Shown here in pieces: positions 43,865 to 52,581 of a DNA stretch of 64,000 nt. Position 1 is the first letter of the stretch, and each line of letters starts with the position of its first letter. Below the pieces are notes generated by a model. That model was not told the origin of the DNA. It was given only the letters and a program-made list of their open reading frames with translations, and ran no database searches. The stretch covers positions 1 through 64,000 of the forward strand of contig JAGXAR010000004.1 in the NCBI GenBank assembly GCA_018971525.1. The letters run 5' to 3'. This stretch comes from Nitrospirota bacterium. Lineage in GTDB: Bacteria > Nitrospirota > Nitrospiria > Nitrospirales > Nitrospiraceae. The position numbers were made by a program, and so were the translations under genes.

Positions 43865-44605
43865 ATGGCCATGACCGCACCGGTCATCACGGTTCCTGCC
43901 TTCGCGTCTGCGCGTGACGGTGTCCGACATTTCTTCGGCACGCGCCGCCATGCAGACTCGCTGGCACTCGATGTCGGAGTGCCGGCTCGTCAGTCTGGAG
44001 CGAAGGGGCGAGGGTGGCTGCTGTCTGTCAAGCAAGTGCATGGGACCGATGCCTTGGTGGTGGATCGTCCACTGACCGAGTCGGATCAGTTCCCTGGCGG
44101 GTGGGACGCGCTGGTGACCGACCAATCTGGCGTGACGGTGGCGGTGCGCACGGCGGATTGTGTCCCCGTGCTCGTGCATGACCCGGGTCGGCGTGTCGTG
44201 GCGGCGATTCATGCCGGTTGGCGTGGCGCTGTCGCCGGGATTGTTCCGAATACCATCACGCTGATGGCGACCAGATTCGGATCGGCGCGGTCGGATCTGC
44301 GAGTCAGTATTGGGCCCTCGGCCGGTCCCTGCTGCTACGAAGTGGATGAGCCGGTGCTCGACCAGCTTCGAGTGGGAATGCCCGATTGGGAGTCGGTTGT
44401 TCGGGACTATCGAGGGCATAAGGCTCGACTGGATCTCAAGGCCTTGATCCGTCGGCAATTGGAGGAGCAGGGTGTGTCTGCACCCTTTGTTTCGGCGGTG
44501 AATCTGTGCACGATCTGCCATGATCAGCTCTTTTATTCATATCGACGGGAAGGCCGGGTGAACGGGACGATGGTCAGCGGGATCACCCTGCTCTCTCACC
44601 GATAG
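43865..44605 (+). CDS. pgeF: Peptidoglycan editing factor PgeF (YfiH/YlmD family)
   Basis: A 246-residue multicopper-like protein of the LACC1/YfiH family. VKQVHGTDALVV near residue 56, AVRTADCVPVLVHD near 98 and AAIHAGWRG near 117 carry the His/Cys/His site. GPSAGPCCYEVDE and NLCTICHDQLFYSYRREG complete it. In E. coli the family removes wrongly incorporated L-Ser from UDP-MurNAc precursors. It follows ftsZ directly and fits with the cell-wall cluster. Confidence 0.92.
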   Translation: MAMTAPVITVPAFASARDGVRHFFGTRRHADSLALDVGVPARQSGAKGRGWLLSVKQVHGTDALVVDRPLTESDQFPGGWDALVTDQSGVTVAVRTADCVPVLVHDPGRRVVAAIHAGWRGAVAGIVPNTITLMATRFGSARSDLRVSIGPSAGPCCYEVDEPVLDQLRVGMPDWESVVRDYRGHKARLDLKALIRRQLEEQGVSAPFVSAVNLCTICHDQLFYSYRREGRVNGTMVSGITLLSHR

Positions 44606-44626
44606 GAGCTAATCTGGGTGCGCGCG

Positions 44627-44656
44627 CTGACATTTGTCTGGCGGTTTCGGTACAAT
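44627..44656 (+). promoter_or_regulatory. Sigma-70-type promoter before yggS
   Basis: CTGACA (44627-44632) and TACAAT (44651-44656) with an 18-bp spacer, about 50 bp before the yggS ATG. It would drive yggS-proC-yggT-divIVA separately from the upstream division genes. Confidence 0.5.
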
Positions 44657-44705
44657 ACTCCCGAACTTCTGATAGGCGGGCTTCAGCTGTGGCTCATCAG
44701 GCGAG

Positions 44706-45416
44706 ATGGCTCTACAGGCGGGTGGCTCAATCGGTGAGAATCTTCGACTCGTCTTCGAGCGGATCAGGCATGCGACGCAGCAATCCGGACGGTCCGAAGG
44801 GAGCGTGCGCCTCGTCGCGGCGACCAAATCGGTGGGCCTGGACCAGATCCGTGAAGGGATTACAGCAGGATTGATGATTCTTGGTGAGAACCGCCTCCAA
44901 GAGGCGCTTCCAAAAATTGAGGCGTTGCGGGGGGAACCGATCCAATGGCACTTTATCGGGCACTTGCAGCGGCGAAAGGTTCGATCGGTTGTGGGGATCT
45001 TTGACCTGATCCAGTCGGTCGATAGTGTCGAGTTGGCAGAGGAAATTGACCGGCGGGCGCGGGAAGCGGGGCTGACTCAAGCGGTGTTGTTGGAAGTGAA
45101 TCTCGAAGGGGAGGCGACGAAGGCCGGGTTTCTGCCGGATGAGCTTGAGGGAGCGATGCCGAGCTTGGGGGCCTTGCCCCATGTGGCAGTGAAAGGGCTC
45201 ATGGCGATTCCACCTCCCACCAGCGATCCGGAACAGGCTCGTCCCTACTTCCGTCGTCTGCGTGAGTTGGCGTGGCGCCTTTCACGCCAACAGATAGGCA
45301 CCGTCTCTTTGCAGGAACTCTCGATGGGTATGTCGAACGATTATCACGTTGCGGTGGAAGAAGGGGCGACGATGGTGCGGGTTGGTACAGCTATTTTTGG
45401 AGCGCGGCGTGCCTAG
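44706..45416 (+). CDS. yggS: Pyridoxal-phosphate homeostasis protein YggS/PLPBP
   Basis: A 236-residue alanine-racemase-like barrel without the second domain. VRLVAATKSVGLDQI holds the Schiff-base Lys at residue 41, GENRLQEALPKIEAL follows, and WHFIGHLQRRK near 79 and ELSMGMSNDYHVAVEEGATMVRVGTAIFG near the end are signatures. The family keeps PLP and amino-acid pools balanced. It is placed before proC, as in many bacteria. Confidence 0.94.
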   Translation: MALQAGGSIGENLRLVFERIRHATQQSGRSEGSVRLVAATKSVGLDQIREGITAGLMILGENRLQEALPKIEALRGEPIQWHFIGHLQRRKVRSVVGIFDLIQSVDSVELAEEIDRRAREAGLTQAVLLEVNLEGEATKAGFLPDELEGAMPSLGALPHVAVKGLMAIPPPTSDPEQARPYFRRLRELAWRLSRQQIGTVSLQELSMGMSNDYHVAVEEGATMVRVGTAIFGARRA

Positions 45417-46227
45417 CCCAACAATTATGAGCAAGATCACGTTCATCGGTGGTGGCCAGATGGCTGAGGCGATGATCGGCGGTCTCCTCGGGGGACAGGT
45501 GTGTTCTGCTGAGTCGATATGGGCGACGGATCCCGTCGCTGAGCGCCGCGATCGTTTGAAGAGTCAATTCGGCATTCGGGTTGGCTCCGCCAACCGCGAG
45601 GCGGTCTCCTGGGCGGATGTGGTGGTCTTGGCGGTGAAGCCTCAGATGCTTCCCGCTGTGCTCAGTGAGCTTGGTCCGACCCTGGCCCATGCACTCGTGA
45701 TATCGATTGTGGCGGGGGGCACGATTCGGACGATCGCGGAACAGACGGGCGGGGCGACGCGAGTGGTCCGTGCGATGCCGAATACTCCGGCATTGGTCCG
45801 AGAAGGCATGACCGCTCTTGCGATGGGTGCCGGGGTTTCCGACGATGACGTTCGGCTGGTTCGAACGATATTCGAAGCGGTCGGCCTGGTGGTGGCGGTT
45901 GAGGAACGATTGATGGATGCCGTGACCGGACTGAGCGGGAGTGGGCCGGCCTATGTATTTCAGGCCATTGAAGCGTTGGCGGACGGGGGGGTTATGATGG
46001 GCTTGCCGCGGCAGACCGCCGAACTCCTGGCCGCCCAGACGGTGCTCGGCGCGGCTCGATTGGTGCTGGAATCAGGGGTGCATCCCGCTCAACTGAAAGA
46101 TCGGGTGGCGTCTCCCGGAGGCACCACCATTGCCGGGCTTCATCGGCTCGAACAGGGGGGATTCCGTGCCGCGCTGATGGCGGCGGTCGAAGCGGCCACC
46201 ACACGCTCGAAGGAGTTGGGAGGCTGA
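45409..46227 (+). CDS. proC: Pyrroline-5-carboxylate reductase
   Basis: A 272-residue enzyme of the usual ProC size. ITFIGGGQMAEAMIGG near the N-terminus is the NAD(P) loop. VLAVKPQML, RAMPNTPALVREGMTAL and VTGLSGSGPAYVFQAIEALADGGV are family blocks, the last with the catalytic region. VASPGGTTIAGLHRLE is the C-terminal signature. It makes L-proline. GTG 45409 has GGAG six bases upstream and overlaps the yggS end; ATG 45427 gives the textbook N-terminus but lacks a ribosome site. Confidence 0.94.
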   Translation: MPSPTIMSKITFIGGGQMAEAMIGGLLGGQVCSAESIWATDPVAERRDRLKSQFGIRVGSANREAVSWADVVVLAVKPQMLPAVLSELGPTLAHALVISIVAGGTIRTIAEQTGGATRVVRAMPNTPALVREGMTALAMGAGVSDDDVRLVRTIFEAVGLVVAVEERLMDAVTGLSGSGPAYVFQAIEALADGGVMMGLPRQTAELLAAQTVLGAARLVLESGVHPAQLKDRVASPGGTTIAGLHRLEQGGFRAALMAAVEAATTRSKELGG

Positions 46228-46523
46228 TGTTTGTTGTAGCCAATGTTCTTTCGGCGGTGGCGACCATCCTTGACTATATGCTGTGGCTCTACATGTGGGT
46301 GATCATTGCTCGTGCCTTGATCTCGTGGGTAAACCCGGATCCATGGAATCCAATCGTGCAATTTCTCGATCGTGCGACCGAACCAGTTCTGGCGCCGATT
46401 CGTCGATGGATGGGGTGGCGGATGGGGATGGATTTGTCGCCGGTCATCGCGATCCTGATCATCACCTTCCTGCAAATCGCGGTTGTGCAGTCACTCAAGG
46501 AATTGGCCATGAGGATGAACTGA
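46227..46523 (+). CDS. yggT: YggT family membrane protein (YlmG-like)
   Basis: A 98-residue protein with two hydrophobic hairpin segments: residues 7-31 (VATILDYMLWLYMWVIIARALIS) and about 68-85 (MDLSPVIAILIITFLQIAVV). The loop WVNPDPWNPIVQFLDRATEPVLAPIRRWM carries the YggT signature. In Gram-positive and cyanobacterial relatives it affects cell shape or nucleoid layout. The start overlaps the proC stop (TGATG). It forms the usual pair with divIVA. Confidence 0.9.
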   Translation: MFVVANVLSAVATILDYMLWLYMWVIIARALISWVNPDPWNPIVQFLDRATEPVLAPIRRWMGWRMGMDLSPVIAILIITFLQIAVVQSLKELAMRMN

Positions 46524-46524
46524 G

Positions 46525-47055
46525 ATGACCATGGGGGATGCCATGAGAATTACACCGCTCGATATCCAACAAATGGTGTTCAAGGTCAGCTTTCGCGGGT
46601 ACGACAAGGAAGAGGTCAATCGCTTCCTTGAAGAACTGGCACAGACGGTCGAATCGTTGAATCGAGACAATGCGGTTCAGCGAGAAAAGATCATATTTCT
46701 TGAACAGCAGCTCGCCGAACTGAAGCGGACCGAAGCGACATTGTCGAGCACCCTCCTGTCTGCTCAATCGCTGGCAGAGGATGTGAAGAGGAATGCGCAG
46801 CGGGAGGCGGACCTCGTCATCAAGGAGGCTGAACTGAAGGCCGGCGAGTTGATTCGTCAGGCCAGGGTCGAGTTGACCGATACACAGCGCGATCTCTCGT
46901 CGCTCCAGAAACAGCGGCTGCTCATGGTTGAACGGTTGCGCGCATCGTTGCGGATGTTCGAGCGTATGTTGGAAGTGGAAGAACAGGAAGCCTTCCATGA
47001 CGCCGGGACCCCATCGGAGGAGAAGCTCGAAGGAGAGTCGAGCCCGGCGTTATAA
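46525..47055 (+). CDS. divIVA: DivIVA domain protein
   Basis: A 176-residue protein. MRITPLDIQQMVFKVSFRGYDKEEVNRFLEELAQTVESL is the N-terminal membrane-curvature-sensing DivIVA domain, followed by a long coiled coil (EKIIFLEQQLAELKRTEATLSST...) and a charged end. DivIVA marks poles and septa. ATG 46525 follows the yggT stop and has GAGG about nine bases upstream; ATG 46540 is possible. It closes the ylm-type cluster after ftsZ. Confidence 0.93.
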   Translation: MTMGDAMRITPLDIQQMVFKVSFRGYDKEEVNRFLEELAQTVESLNRDNAVQREKIIFLEQQLAELKRTEATLSSTLLSAQSLAEDVKRNAQREADLVIKEAELKAGELIRQARVELTDTQRDLSSLQKQRLLMVERLRASLRMFERMLEVEEQEAFHDAGTPSEEKLEGESSPAL

Positions 47056-47159
47056 CCCCTCTGCAGTGGCTGCTCCTCGTCTACTCATGCGTTCCTTAGA
47101 TTGCCTTACGCAGTTCACCACGGCTGCATATTCCCTCACCAGTGACAGGTGTCTCGCCT

Positions 47160-48299
47160 ATGGCTACCCATCACGTCTTTCAGGCGGCACTGCAGTCGGC
47201 CGTTGACGACGGTGTCTTTCCCGGTGCCGTGTTGACGGTGCGCCTGCGCGGCGAGCTGCAGTGTGTGGCTGTGGCTGGACGACTGTCGTCGGCGCCCCCA
47301 GGCCTTCCCGTACAACACTCCACCATCTATGACCTCGCCTCTCTCACGAAACCGCTGGCAACGGTCACTTCAGTATTGCTTCTGATTCAGCGCGCCAAGG
47401 TTGCTCTCGAGGATCCCGTGCAACAGGTATTAGCCGAACTTGAAGGGACGCCGATCGGGCAGGCAACAGTGCGCGATCTCTTAACCCATTGCTCGGGCTT
47501 GCCCGGATGGCGACCGTTATACGAGCGGCTTGACGCAGGAGCTATGGTCCCGAGGCTCTCTGGCGGGAATCAACCCGTCAAGCAGCATGTGCTGAAGATG
47601 ATTCGTGACGAACCGTTGATCTATGGGCGAGGGGAGCGAGTCGTGTACAGCGACCTTGGATTCATGTTGCTAGGATTTCTGGTGGAGCGTCTCACTGGAA
47701 TGGAGCTGGATCTCTGGTGCGAAGAAGCCATCATCCGGCCGCTACGGGCCGAGCCACTGATGTTTTGCCCTACCGCAGGGCGAACGCAACTAGGTGTTGC
47801 GCGCCCAATCGTTGATGCCTCACGAATCGCACCAACCGAACAAGACGAGTGGCGCAACCGACTCTTATGTGGCGAGGTGCACGACGAGAATGCCGCGGCG
47901 ATGGGTGGCGTCGCGGGCCATGCAGGGTTATTCGGGACAGCCGAATCGGTGCTGGCTGTCTCCGGAGCCTGGCTCCGCGGCTATCATGGAGGAGAGTCAA
48001 TTCTGGACCGGGAACTCGTCAGGCAATTTACGACCCGCCAACCATCTTCCTCTCGATCGAGTTGGGCGTTGGGATGGGATACTCCGTCGGCGCCGTCCTC
48101 ATCGGGGTCCTGCTTTTCGGAGCGGTCGTTCGGGCATCTCGGCTACACCGGGACGTCGCTGTGGATTGATCCGCTGTGCGAATTGGAGGTGGTGCTGTTA
48201 TCCAACCGGGTGCATCCGACTCGGAGGAACGAGAAGATTAAGGTCTTCCGTCCGCGCATTCACGATCTAGCGTATCGGGAGTTCGTGTCTGCAAGATAG
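47160..48299 (+). CDS. Serine hydrolase, class C beta-lactamase/DD-peptidase family
   Basis: A 379-residue protein. DLASLTKPLATVTSVL holds the catalytic SxxK (Ser61, Lys64). RVVYSDLGFMLLG near 165 supplies the Tyr of the YxN-type motif, written YSD here. GGVAGHAGLFGTAESVL near 250 and FGHLGYTGTSLWIDPLCELEVVLLSNRVHPTR near 330 are C-terminal family blocks. No signal peptide is visible from this start. Relatives act as DD-peptidases, esterases or peptidoglycan-recycling enzymes. Confidence 0.85.
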   Translation: MATHHVFQAALQSAVDDGVFPGAVLTVRLRGELQCVAVAGRLSSAPPGLPVQHSTIYDLASLTKPLATVTSVLLLIQRAKVALEDPVQQVLAELEGTPIGQATVRDLLTHCSGLPGWRPLYERLDAGAMVPRLSGGNQPVKQHVLKMIRDEPLIYGRGERVVYSDLGFMLLGFLVERLTGMELDLWCEEAIIRPLRAEPLMFCPTAGRTQLGVARPIVDASRIAPTEQDEWRNRLLCGEVHDENAAAMGGVAGHAGLFGTAESVLAVSGAWLRGYHGGESILDRELVRQFTTRQPSSSRSSWALGWDTPSAPSSSGSCFSERSFGHLGYTGTSLWIDPLCELEVVLLSNRVHPTRRNEKIKVFRPRIHDLAYREFVSAR

Positions 48300-48305
48300 G
48301 CGGGG

Positions 48306-48623
48306 CTATGCTGGGTCCTGGTAATCAACCCAGGTTTCCTTTTCGGCAAGATACTTCGCGCCCTTGAAATTGGTGCGGGTTCTCATCCTGCTGAAGCCGA
48401 ACCCCTGCATCGCTTCGATGAGTTCTTGTACCGCAGCGGCAATAGTCGGATGCGAGTGCCCTTCAACAGTCAGGGCTTCATACATGACTTTGGCTGCGTA
48501 ACCTGAGGGTGTTCGATTGACGAGGACCGCGCGATTGAAATACCGATCGCTCGGATCGACTCCTTCAACCTGGTGTTTTTCAACCAGACCTTCTTTTTTG
48601 AAGAGCAGCGGGAGCGAACTCAT
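48306..48623 (-). CDS. Conserved small protein of unknown function
   Basis: A 105-residue soluble protein (MSSLPLLFKKEGLVEKH to WVDYQDPA). The middle (DRYFNRAVLVNRTPSGYAAKVMYEAL) and the end (FGFSRMRTRTNFKGAKYLAEKETW) read like a compact alpha/beta domain. No family is recognised. ATG 48623 is fixed by GGAGGT four bases upstream. It is convergent with the serine hydrolase gene and divergent from pgsA, with a strong promoter of its own. Confidence 0.65.
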   Translation of the reverse strand: MSSLPLLFKKEGLVEKHQVEGVDPSDRYFNRAVLVNRTPSGYAAKVMYEALTVEGHSHPTIAAAVQELIEAMQGFGFSRMRTRTNFKGAKYLAEKETWVDYQDPA

Positions 48624-48665
48624 TACGACCTCCATGGCACTCAAATGGAATGGCCCAAGGCCTCG

Positions 48666-48694
48666 ATTATAGGGACGAGCCGTGCCGACTGCAA
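48666..48694 (-). promoter_or_regulatory. Sigma-70 promoter for the small conserved gene
   Basis: On the minus strand TTGCAG (48694-48689) and TATAAT (48671-48666) with a 17-bp spacer. The -10 box is a perfect consensus. Confidence 0.7.
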
Positions 48695-48698
48695 GCCG

Positions 48699-48727
48699 TT
48701 GACAACCTCGTAACGCCCTCCTATCAT
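48699..48727 (+). promoter_or_regulatory. Sigma-70 promoter for pgsA
   Basis: TTGACA (48699-48704) and TATCAT (48722-48727), spacer 17 bp, about 38 bp before ATG 48766. It starts 4 bp from the -35 box of the divergent promoter, so the two polymerases would compete. Confidence 0.7.
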
Positions 48728-48765
48728 TTCCCCCCGCTGTGGCAGGCCGATGTTTCCCGGAAGAT

Positions 48766-49302
48766 ATGAATATCCCCAACAGCTTGACAATCCTCCGTAT
48801 TCTCCTGATTCCCTGCTACATCGGGTTACTTGTCTACGGCAGATTTGATCACGCGCTCGTCGTTCTTATCGTGGCCGGACTCACTGATGCGCTCGATGGG
48901 GCGATCGCCCGCGTGACGAATCAACATACCCGGCTCGGAGCCGTGTTGGACCCTCTGGCTGATAAGCTGCTCCTCACCTCCGGGTTCATCACGCTCTCGA
49001 TGATTCATTTGATTCCGTCGTGGGTCACCATCCTCGTAGTCAGCCGAGACTTGATCCTGATGTTGGGAACGGCTGTGGCGCACTTCACAGAATCTCGCGT
49101 GGATCTTACTCCCACCTTCTTGGGCAAGGGCACCACGTTTCTCCAGCTGTCCTATGTCGTGATGGTGATATTCCTGAGTTCCCGTCACATCGACCTCGCC
49201 ATCATGCTGCCCCTCTTGTTCGGCATGGTCTCCTTCACGCTATTGTCCGGGTTGCATTACCTCTACCGAGGTTATCGGCACACGAGCGCAATCAGCAGCT
49301 AA
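48766..49302 (+). CDS. pgsA: CDP-diacylglycerol:glycerol-3-phosphate 3-phosphatidyltransferase
   Basis: A 178-residue membrane enzyme with about five helices. The CDP-alcohol phosphotransferase motif D-G-x2-A-R-x8-G-x3-D-x3-D is complete (Asp44, Gly45, Ala48, Arg49, Gly58, Asp62, Asp66). MNIPNSLTILRILLIPCYI is the PgsA-type N-terminus. It makes phosphatidylglycerol phosphate. ATG 48766 starts the conserved part; an earlier in-frame start at 48739 overlaps the promoter region. Confidence 0.88.
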   Translation: MNIPNSLTILRILLIPCYIGLLVYGRFDHALVVLIVAGLTDALDGAIARVTNQHTRLGAVLDPLADKLLLTSGFITLSMIHLIPSWVTILVVSRDLILMLGTAVAHFTESRVDLTPTFLGKGTTFLQLSYVVMVIFLSSRHIDLAIMLPLLFGMVSFTLLSGLHYLYRGYRHTSAISS

Positions 49303-49360
49303 GGTTCTGTATTGCTTGAACCTGCGTGCCTCATTGCCTGCGCAGGGATTGTGCATTTGT

Positions 49361-49389
49361 TTGACAGGTCTGGGGGTGGCCAGTAGACT
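49361..49389 (+). promoter_or_regulatory. Sigma-70 promoter before pilC
   Basis: TTGACA (49361-49366) and TAGACT (49384-49389) with a 17-bp spacer, about 71 bp before the pilC ATG. Confidence 0.65.
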
Positions 49390-49460
49390 CGCCTCGTAGG
49401 TATTCCCCTCAGTCTACAACCGGCCAGGGCGATGGCCACATCGAAGGGTGAGTGTTGAGC

Positions 49461-50678
49461 ATGGCTACCTTTGCGTATGTCGGACGAACCAGATCGGGTG
49501 CTGTCAAGAAGGGCGAGCTCAGCGCAAAAACCCGAGATGAGGCGGTAGACCAACTCCGCAAGCAAAGCGTCGTCGTCACCAGCCTCGAAGAAAAGAAGAG
49601 CGGTGCGGGCGGATTCAAGATGAGTTTTGGGTCTGGTCTCACAGATAAAGACTTGGTTGTATTTACGCGACAATTTGGCACGATGATCAATGCGGGCCTG
49701 CCCTTGGTGCAGTGTCTCGAAATCCTCTCGACCCAGTCCGAGAATAAAGTGCTGCGAGAGACAATCGGGGAAGTGAAGACCCAAGTGGAGGCAGGTTCGA
49801 CCTTTTCGGATGCCTTACGTCGCCATCCTAAAGTCTTCGACGACCTCTACGTCAACTTGGTGCATGCGGGTGAGGTGGGTGGCCTGCTCGATACGATCTT
49901 GACGCGACTCGCCAAATACATCGAGAAAGCGATGAAGCTCAAAGGGCAGATCAAGTCTGCCATGATCTATCCAGCCGCGATCATGGGAGTTGCCGTTGTG
50001 GTTATCGCTGTTCTCATGCTTTTTGTCATTCCAATCTTTGCAAAGATGTTTCTTGAACTGTCAGGTGGAAAAATGGGGTTGCCAGGCCCTACGCAAATAG
50101 TCATCGACACCAGCAACTTCTTTATTGCGTACTGGTATGTCATTCTTGGGGGTATTGTGGGGACCATCATTGGTATTAAAAAATACTATGCGACCGTGAA
50201 AGGGCGGATGGTCATAGATAAGTTGCTCCTCAAGTTGCCAGTGGTTGGAGACTTAATCAGAAAGGCCTCGGTTGCCAAGTTCACCCGTACGCTTGGGACT
50301 TTGCTCTCCAGCGGGGTCCCACTACTCGATGGTTTGTCTATCTGTGCAAAGACTGCAGGTAATAAGGTTATTGAAGAGACGTTGTTCAACGCCCGCGTCA
50401 GTATCAGTGGCGGAAAGACCATCGCCGATCCCTTGGCGGCAAGCGGGGTCTTTCCGAAGATGGTTACGCATATGATCGCCGTCGGTGAGTCAACCGGCGC
50501 GCTGGACGGTATGTTGGGGAAAATTGCAGACTTTTACGAAGATGAAGTTGATCAGGCAGTTGCCTCGTTAACATCATTACTTGAGCCGGGGATGATGGTG
50601 TTCTTGGGGATTGTGATCGGGTTTATCGTGATTGCGATGTACCTCCCGATCTTTAAAATGGCGTCTGCAATCGGATAG
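49461..50678 (+). CDS. pilC: Type IV pilus inner-membrane platform protein PilC (T2SF family)
   Basis: A 405-residue protein. MATFAYVGRTRSGAVKKGEL is the usual start. Two T2SF domains follow: VVFTRQFGTMINAGLPLVQCLEIL near residue 67 and VAKFTRTLGTLLSSGVPLLDGLSIC near 270. Hydrophobic helices include IYPAAIMGVAVVVIAVLMLFVIPIF and the C-terminal MMVFLGIVIGFIVIAMYLPIFKM. It connects the PilB/PilT motors to the pilus. AAGGGTGAG precedes ATG 49461; TTG 49452 is a weaker alternative. Confidence 0.92.
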   Translation: MATFAYVGRTRSGAVKKGELSAKTRDEAVDQLRKQSVVVTSLEEKKSGAGGFKMSFGSGLTDKDLVVFTRQFGTMINAGLPLVQCLEILSTQSENKVLRETIGEVKTQVEAGSTFSDALRRHPKVFDDLYVNLVHAGEVGGLLDTILTRLAKYIEKAMKLKGQIKSAMIYPAAIMGVAVVVIAVLMLFVIPIFAKMFLELSGGKMGLPGPTQIVIDTSNFFIAYWYVILGGIVGTIIGIKKYYATVKGRMVIDKLLLKLPVVGDLIRKASVAKFTRTLGTLLSSGVPLLDGLSICAKTAGNKVIEETLFNARVSISGGKTIADPLAASGVFPKMVTHMIAVGESTGALDGMLGKIADFYEDEVDQAVASLTSLLEPGMMVFLGIVIGFIVIAMYLPIFKMASAIG

Positions 50679-50883
50679 AGGTTGGCGTTCAGTCCGTTCC
50701 TCTCACGGAGTTGGGGCCTAGTTCCCAGCATGCAGGCTTTCTCTAAGCCTTTCTGGTCAAACCACTCGACGCCTCATCAAATTGCGATGACGCGGTTCCT
50801 GGCCCCTTATACGAGGAGAATGAACGAGGCACATTTCTCTTCATGCCCCGACGATCTCCTTCTCGCCCAGTGGTCTTCCGCTC

Positions 50884-52581
50884 ATGATTGATTTGCGCAC
50901 AAGATTGTATTGGCTCATGGGGCTTCGGATGGCCCTCGTGACTCTGATGCTCGGTCTGTCTCTCGCCTTCCAAGTTGCGAAGGGCGGGCGGGTCGAAACA
51001 TTCTACAGCCTGATTATTGTCACCTACGCTCTGACGATCCCTTCCGTCATTCTGCTCCGTGCGCTGACCTCACCAGTCGCTCTCACGATATTTTTTTGGG
51101 CTCAGGTGGGGATCGACTTCCTCCTTGAAACGGTGCTGGTGACTCAGACAGGGGGGGTAGAGAGTCCCTTCGCAGTGCTCTATGTCATGACCGTCGCGGT
51201 CGCCAGTCTCGTCCCCCGTCGGCGAGTGGGGGTCCTGACCGCCTGTTTCTGCATTATCTTGTTTGGGCTCTTAACGAACATTCAATTGTATGGCCTGATT
51301 GAGGGGTGGGGCTGGCTGCCGCCGAGTCGGCTGACGGTACCTGAAACTTTTCAAACATTTGGCGTCTATGCCCTCGCCCTTCTTGTCGTCGGGATCCTGG
51401 GCGGAACCTTGGCTGAACAGCTTCAGCAGGCGGATCAATCGTTGCGCGAGAAGGAACAGGGACTGACTCGCCTCCAAGTCTTTCATGAGAATATCGTCCA
51501 CAGCATCAGCAGCGGCGTCTTTACGGCAGATGCCACGGGGTGCATCACCTCGTTCAACCCTGCGGCACAGGAAGCAACCGGCTATACGCTTACTCACGTG
51601 GCCGGGCGTCCCTGGCGCGAGGTCTTCAACTGGCATCCTAGCCAACGATCGGACGAACAACTCAATGGCGCTCTGTCGGCGACCACGAGATTTGAGGTGG
51701 AATGCAAGAGGGCTGACGGCAATCGTCTGATCCTCGGCATGACCCTCTCCCCATTGCACGAGCAGGGGAGGCAGACTGGTTTGGTCGGCGTGTTCAAAGA
51801 TTTGACGCAGATTCGGGATCTCGAAGAGGAGATGCGCCGCAAGGATTGGCTGGCGAGCTTGGGTGAAATGTCTGCCGGGATGGCCCATGAGATTCGGAAC
51901 CCGCTTGGCGCATTGGCCGGCGCGATGCAAATGCTCCGGAGAGATGCCACGGAAGACGAAACCAATCGCCGGCTGATGGACATTGCGATTCGGGAAGCCA
52001 CCAGGCTCGACAACATCATCACCGAATTTCTCCAGTATGCACGTCCGCCGGCGCTCAATCTCGCAGAGCGTGATCTCAACAAAGTGCTTGCTGAGACCCT
52101 CGATCTCGTTCAACATGAAGCGCGAACACGTTCCAATATCAAAATCGTCACGTCCCTGACAGCCGGGGTGCTCACGGCCCTGGTCGATCAGGATCAGTTC
52201 CGGCAAGTTTTCTGGAATATGGCGACGAACGCGTTTGAAGCGATGCCGGAGGGAGGACAGTTGACGATCTCGACGAGCTGTCGCCACGTTGATGCCGGCG
52301 GTCGCAAGGGTGAGGTCATCGAAATTGCGTTTCAGGACACCGGGGAAGGCATTCCGAAACAAAACCTCGACAAGATCTTTCTCCCGTTTTTTACGACGAA
52401 GAAAGAGGGGTCAGGGCTGGGTCTTGCGGCTGTCCATCGAATCGTCGATCTGCACGGGGGGTGGATCAAGGTCGAAAGTCAGGAGCGTCAAGGCTCACGG
52501 TTTGTCGTATGTATGCCGCGTTCCGGGGATGCCGGGGTGCGGTTGTGGCATGAGGGGCGGACGCCGTGGAAAAGATCCTAG
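50884..52581 (+). CDS. pilS: Sensor histidine kinase PilS
   Basis: A 565-residue membrane kinase. About six N-terminal helices (residues 10-180) precede a short coiled coil and a PAS domain (VFHENIVHSISSGVFTADATGCITSFNPAAQEATGY). HisKA has H335 in MAHEIRNPLGALAGAMQ, and the ATP-binding domain shows N, G1 and G2 boxes (FWNMATNAFEAMPEGG, DTGEGIP, GSGLGLAAVHRIV). It senses pilin or envelope state in relatives. It overlaps the pilR start, so the two are coupled. Confidence 0.9.
   Translation: MIDLRTRLYWLMGLRMALVTLMLGLSLAFQVAKGGRVETFYSLIIVTYALTIPSVILLRALTSPVALTIFFWAQVGIDFLLETVLVTQTGGVESPFAVLYVMTVAVASLVPRRRVGVLTACFCIILFGLLTNIQLYGLIEGWGWLPPSRLTVPETFQTFGVYALALLVVGILGGTLAEQLQQADQSLREKEQGLTRLQVFHENIVHSISSGVFTADATGCITSFNPAAQEATGYTLTHVAGRPWREVFNWHPSQRSDEQLNGALSATTRFEVECKRADGNRLILGMTLSPLHEQGRQTGLVGVFKDLTQIRDLEEEMRRKDWLASLGEMSAGMAHEIRNPLGALAGAMQMLRRDATEDETNRRLMDIAIREATRLDNIITEFLQYARPPALNLAERDLNKVLAETLDLVQHEARTRSNIKIVTSLTAGVLTALVDQDQFRQVFWNMATNAFEAMPEGGQLTISTSCRHVDAGGRKGEVIEIAFQDTGEGIPKQNLDKIFLPFFTTKKEGSGLGLAAVHRIVDLHGGWIKVESQERQGSRFVVCMPRSGDAGVRLWHEGRTPWKRS

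Noticed and set aside
51271-52362. Minus-strand frame of 363 codons opposite pilS
   Set aside because: pilS has all kinase motifs on the other strand, and this frame has none.
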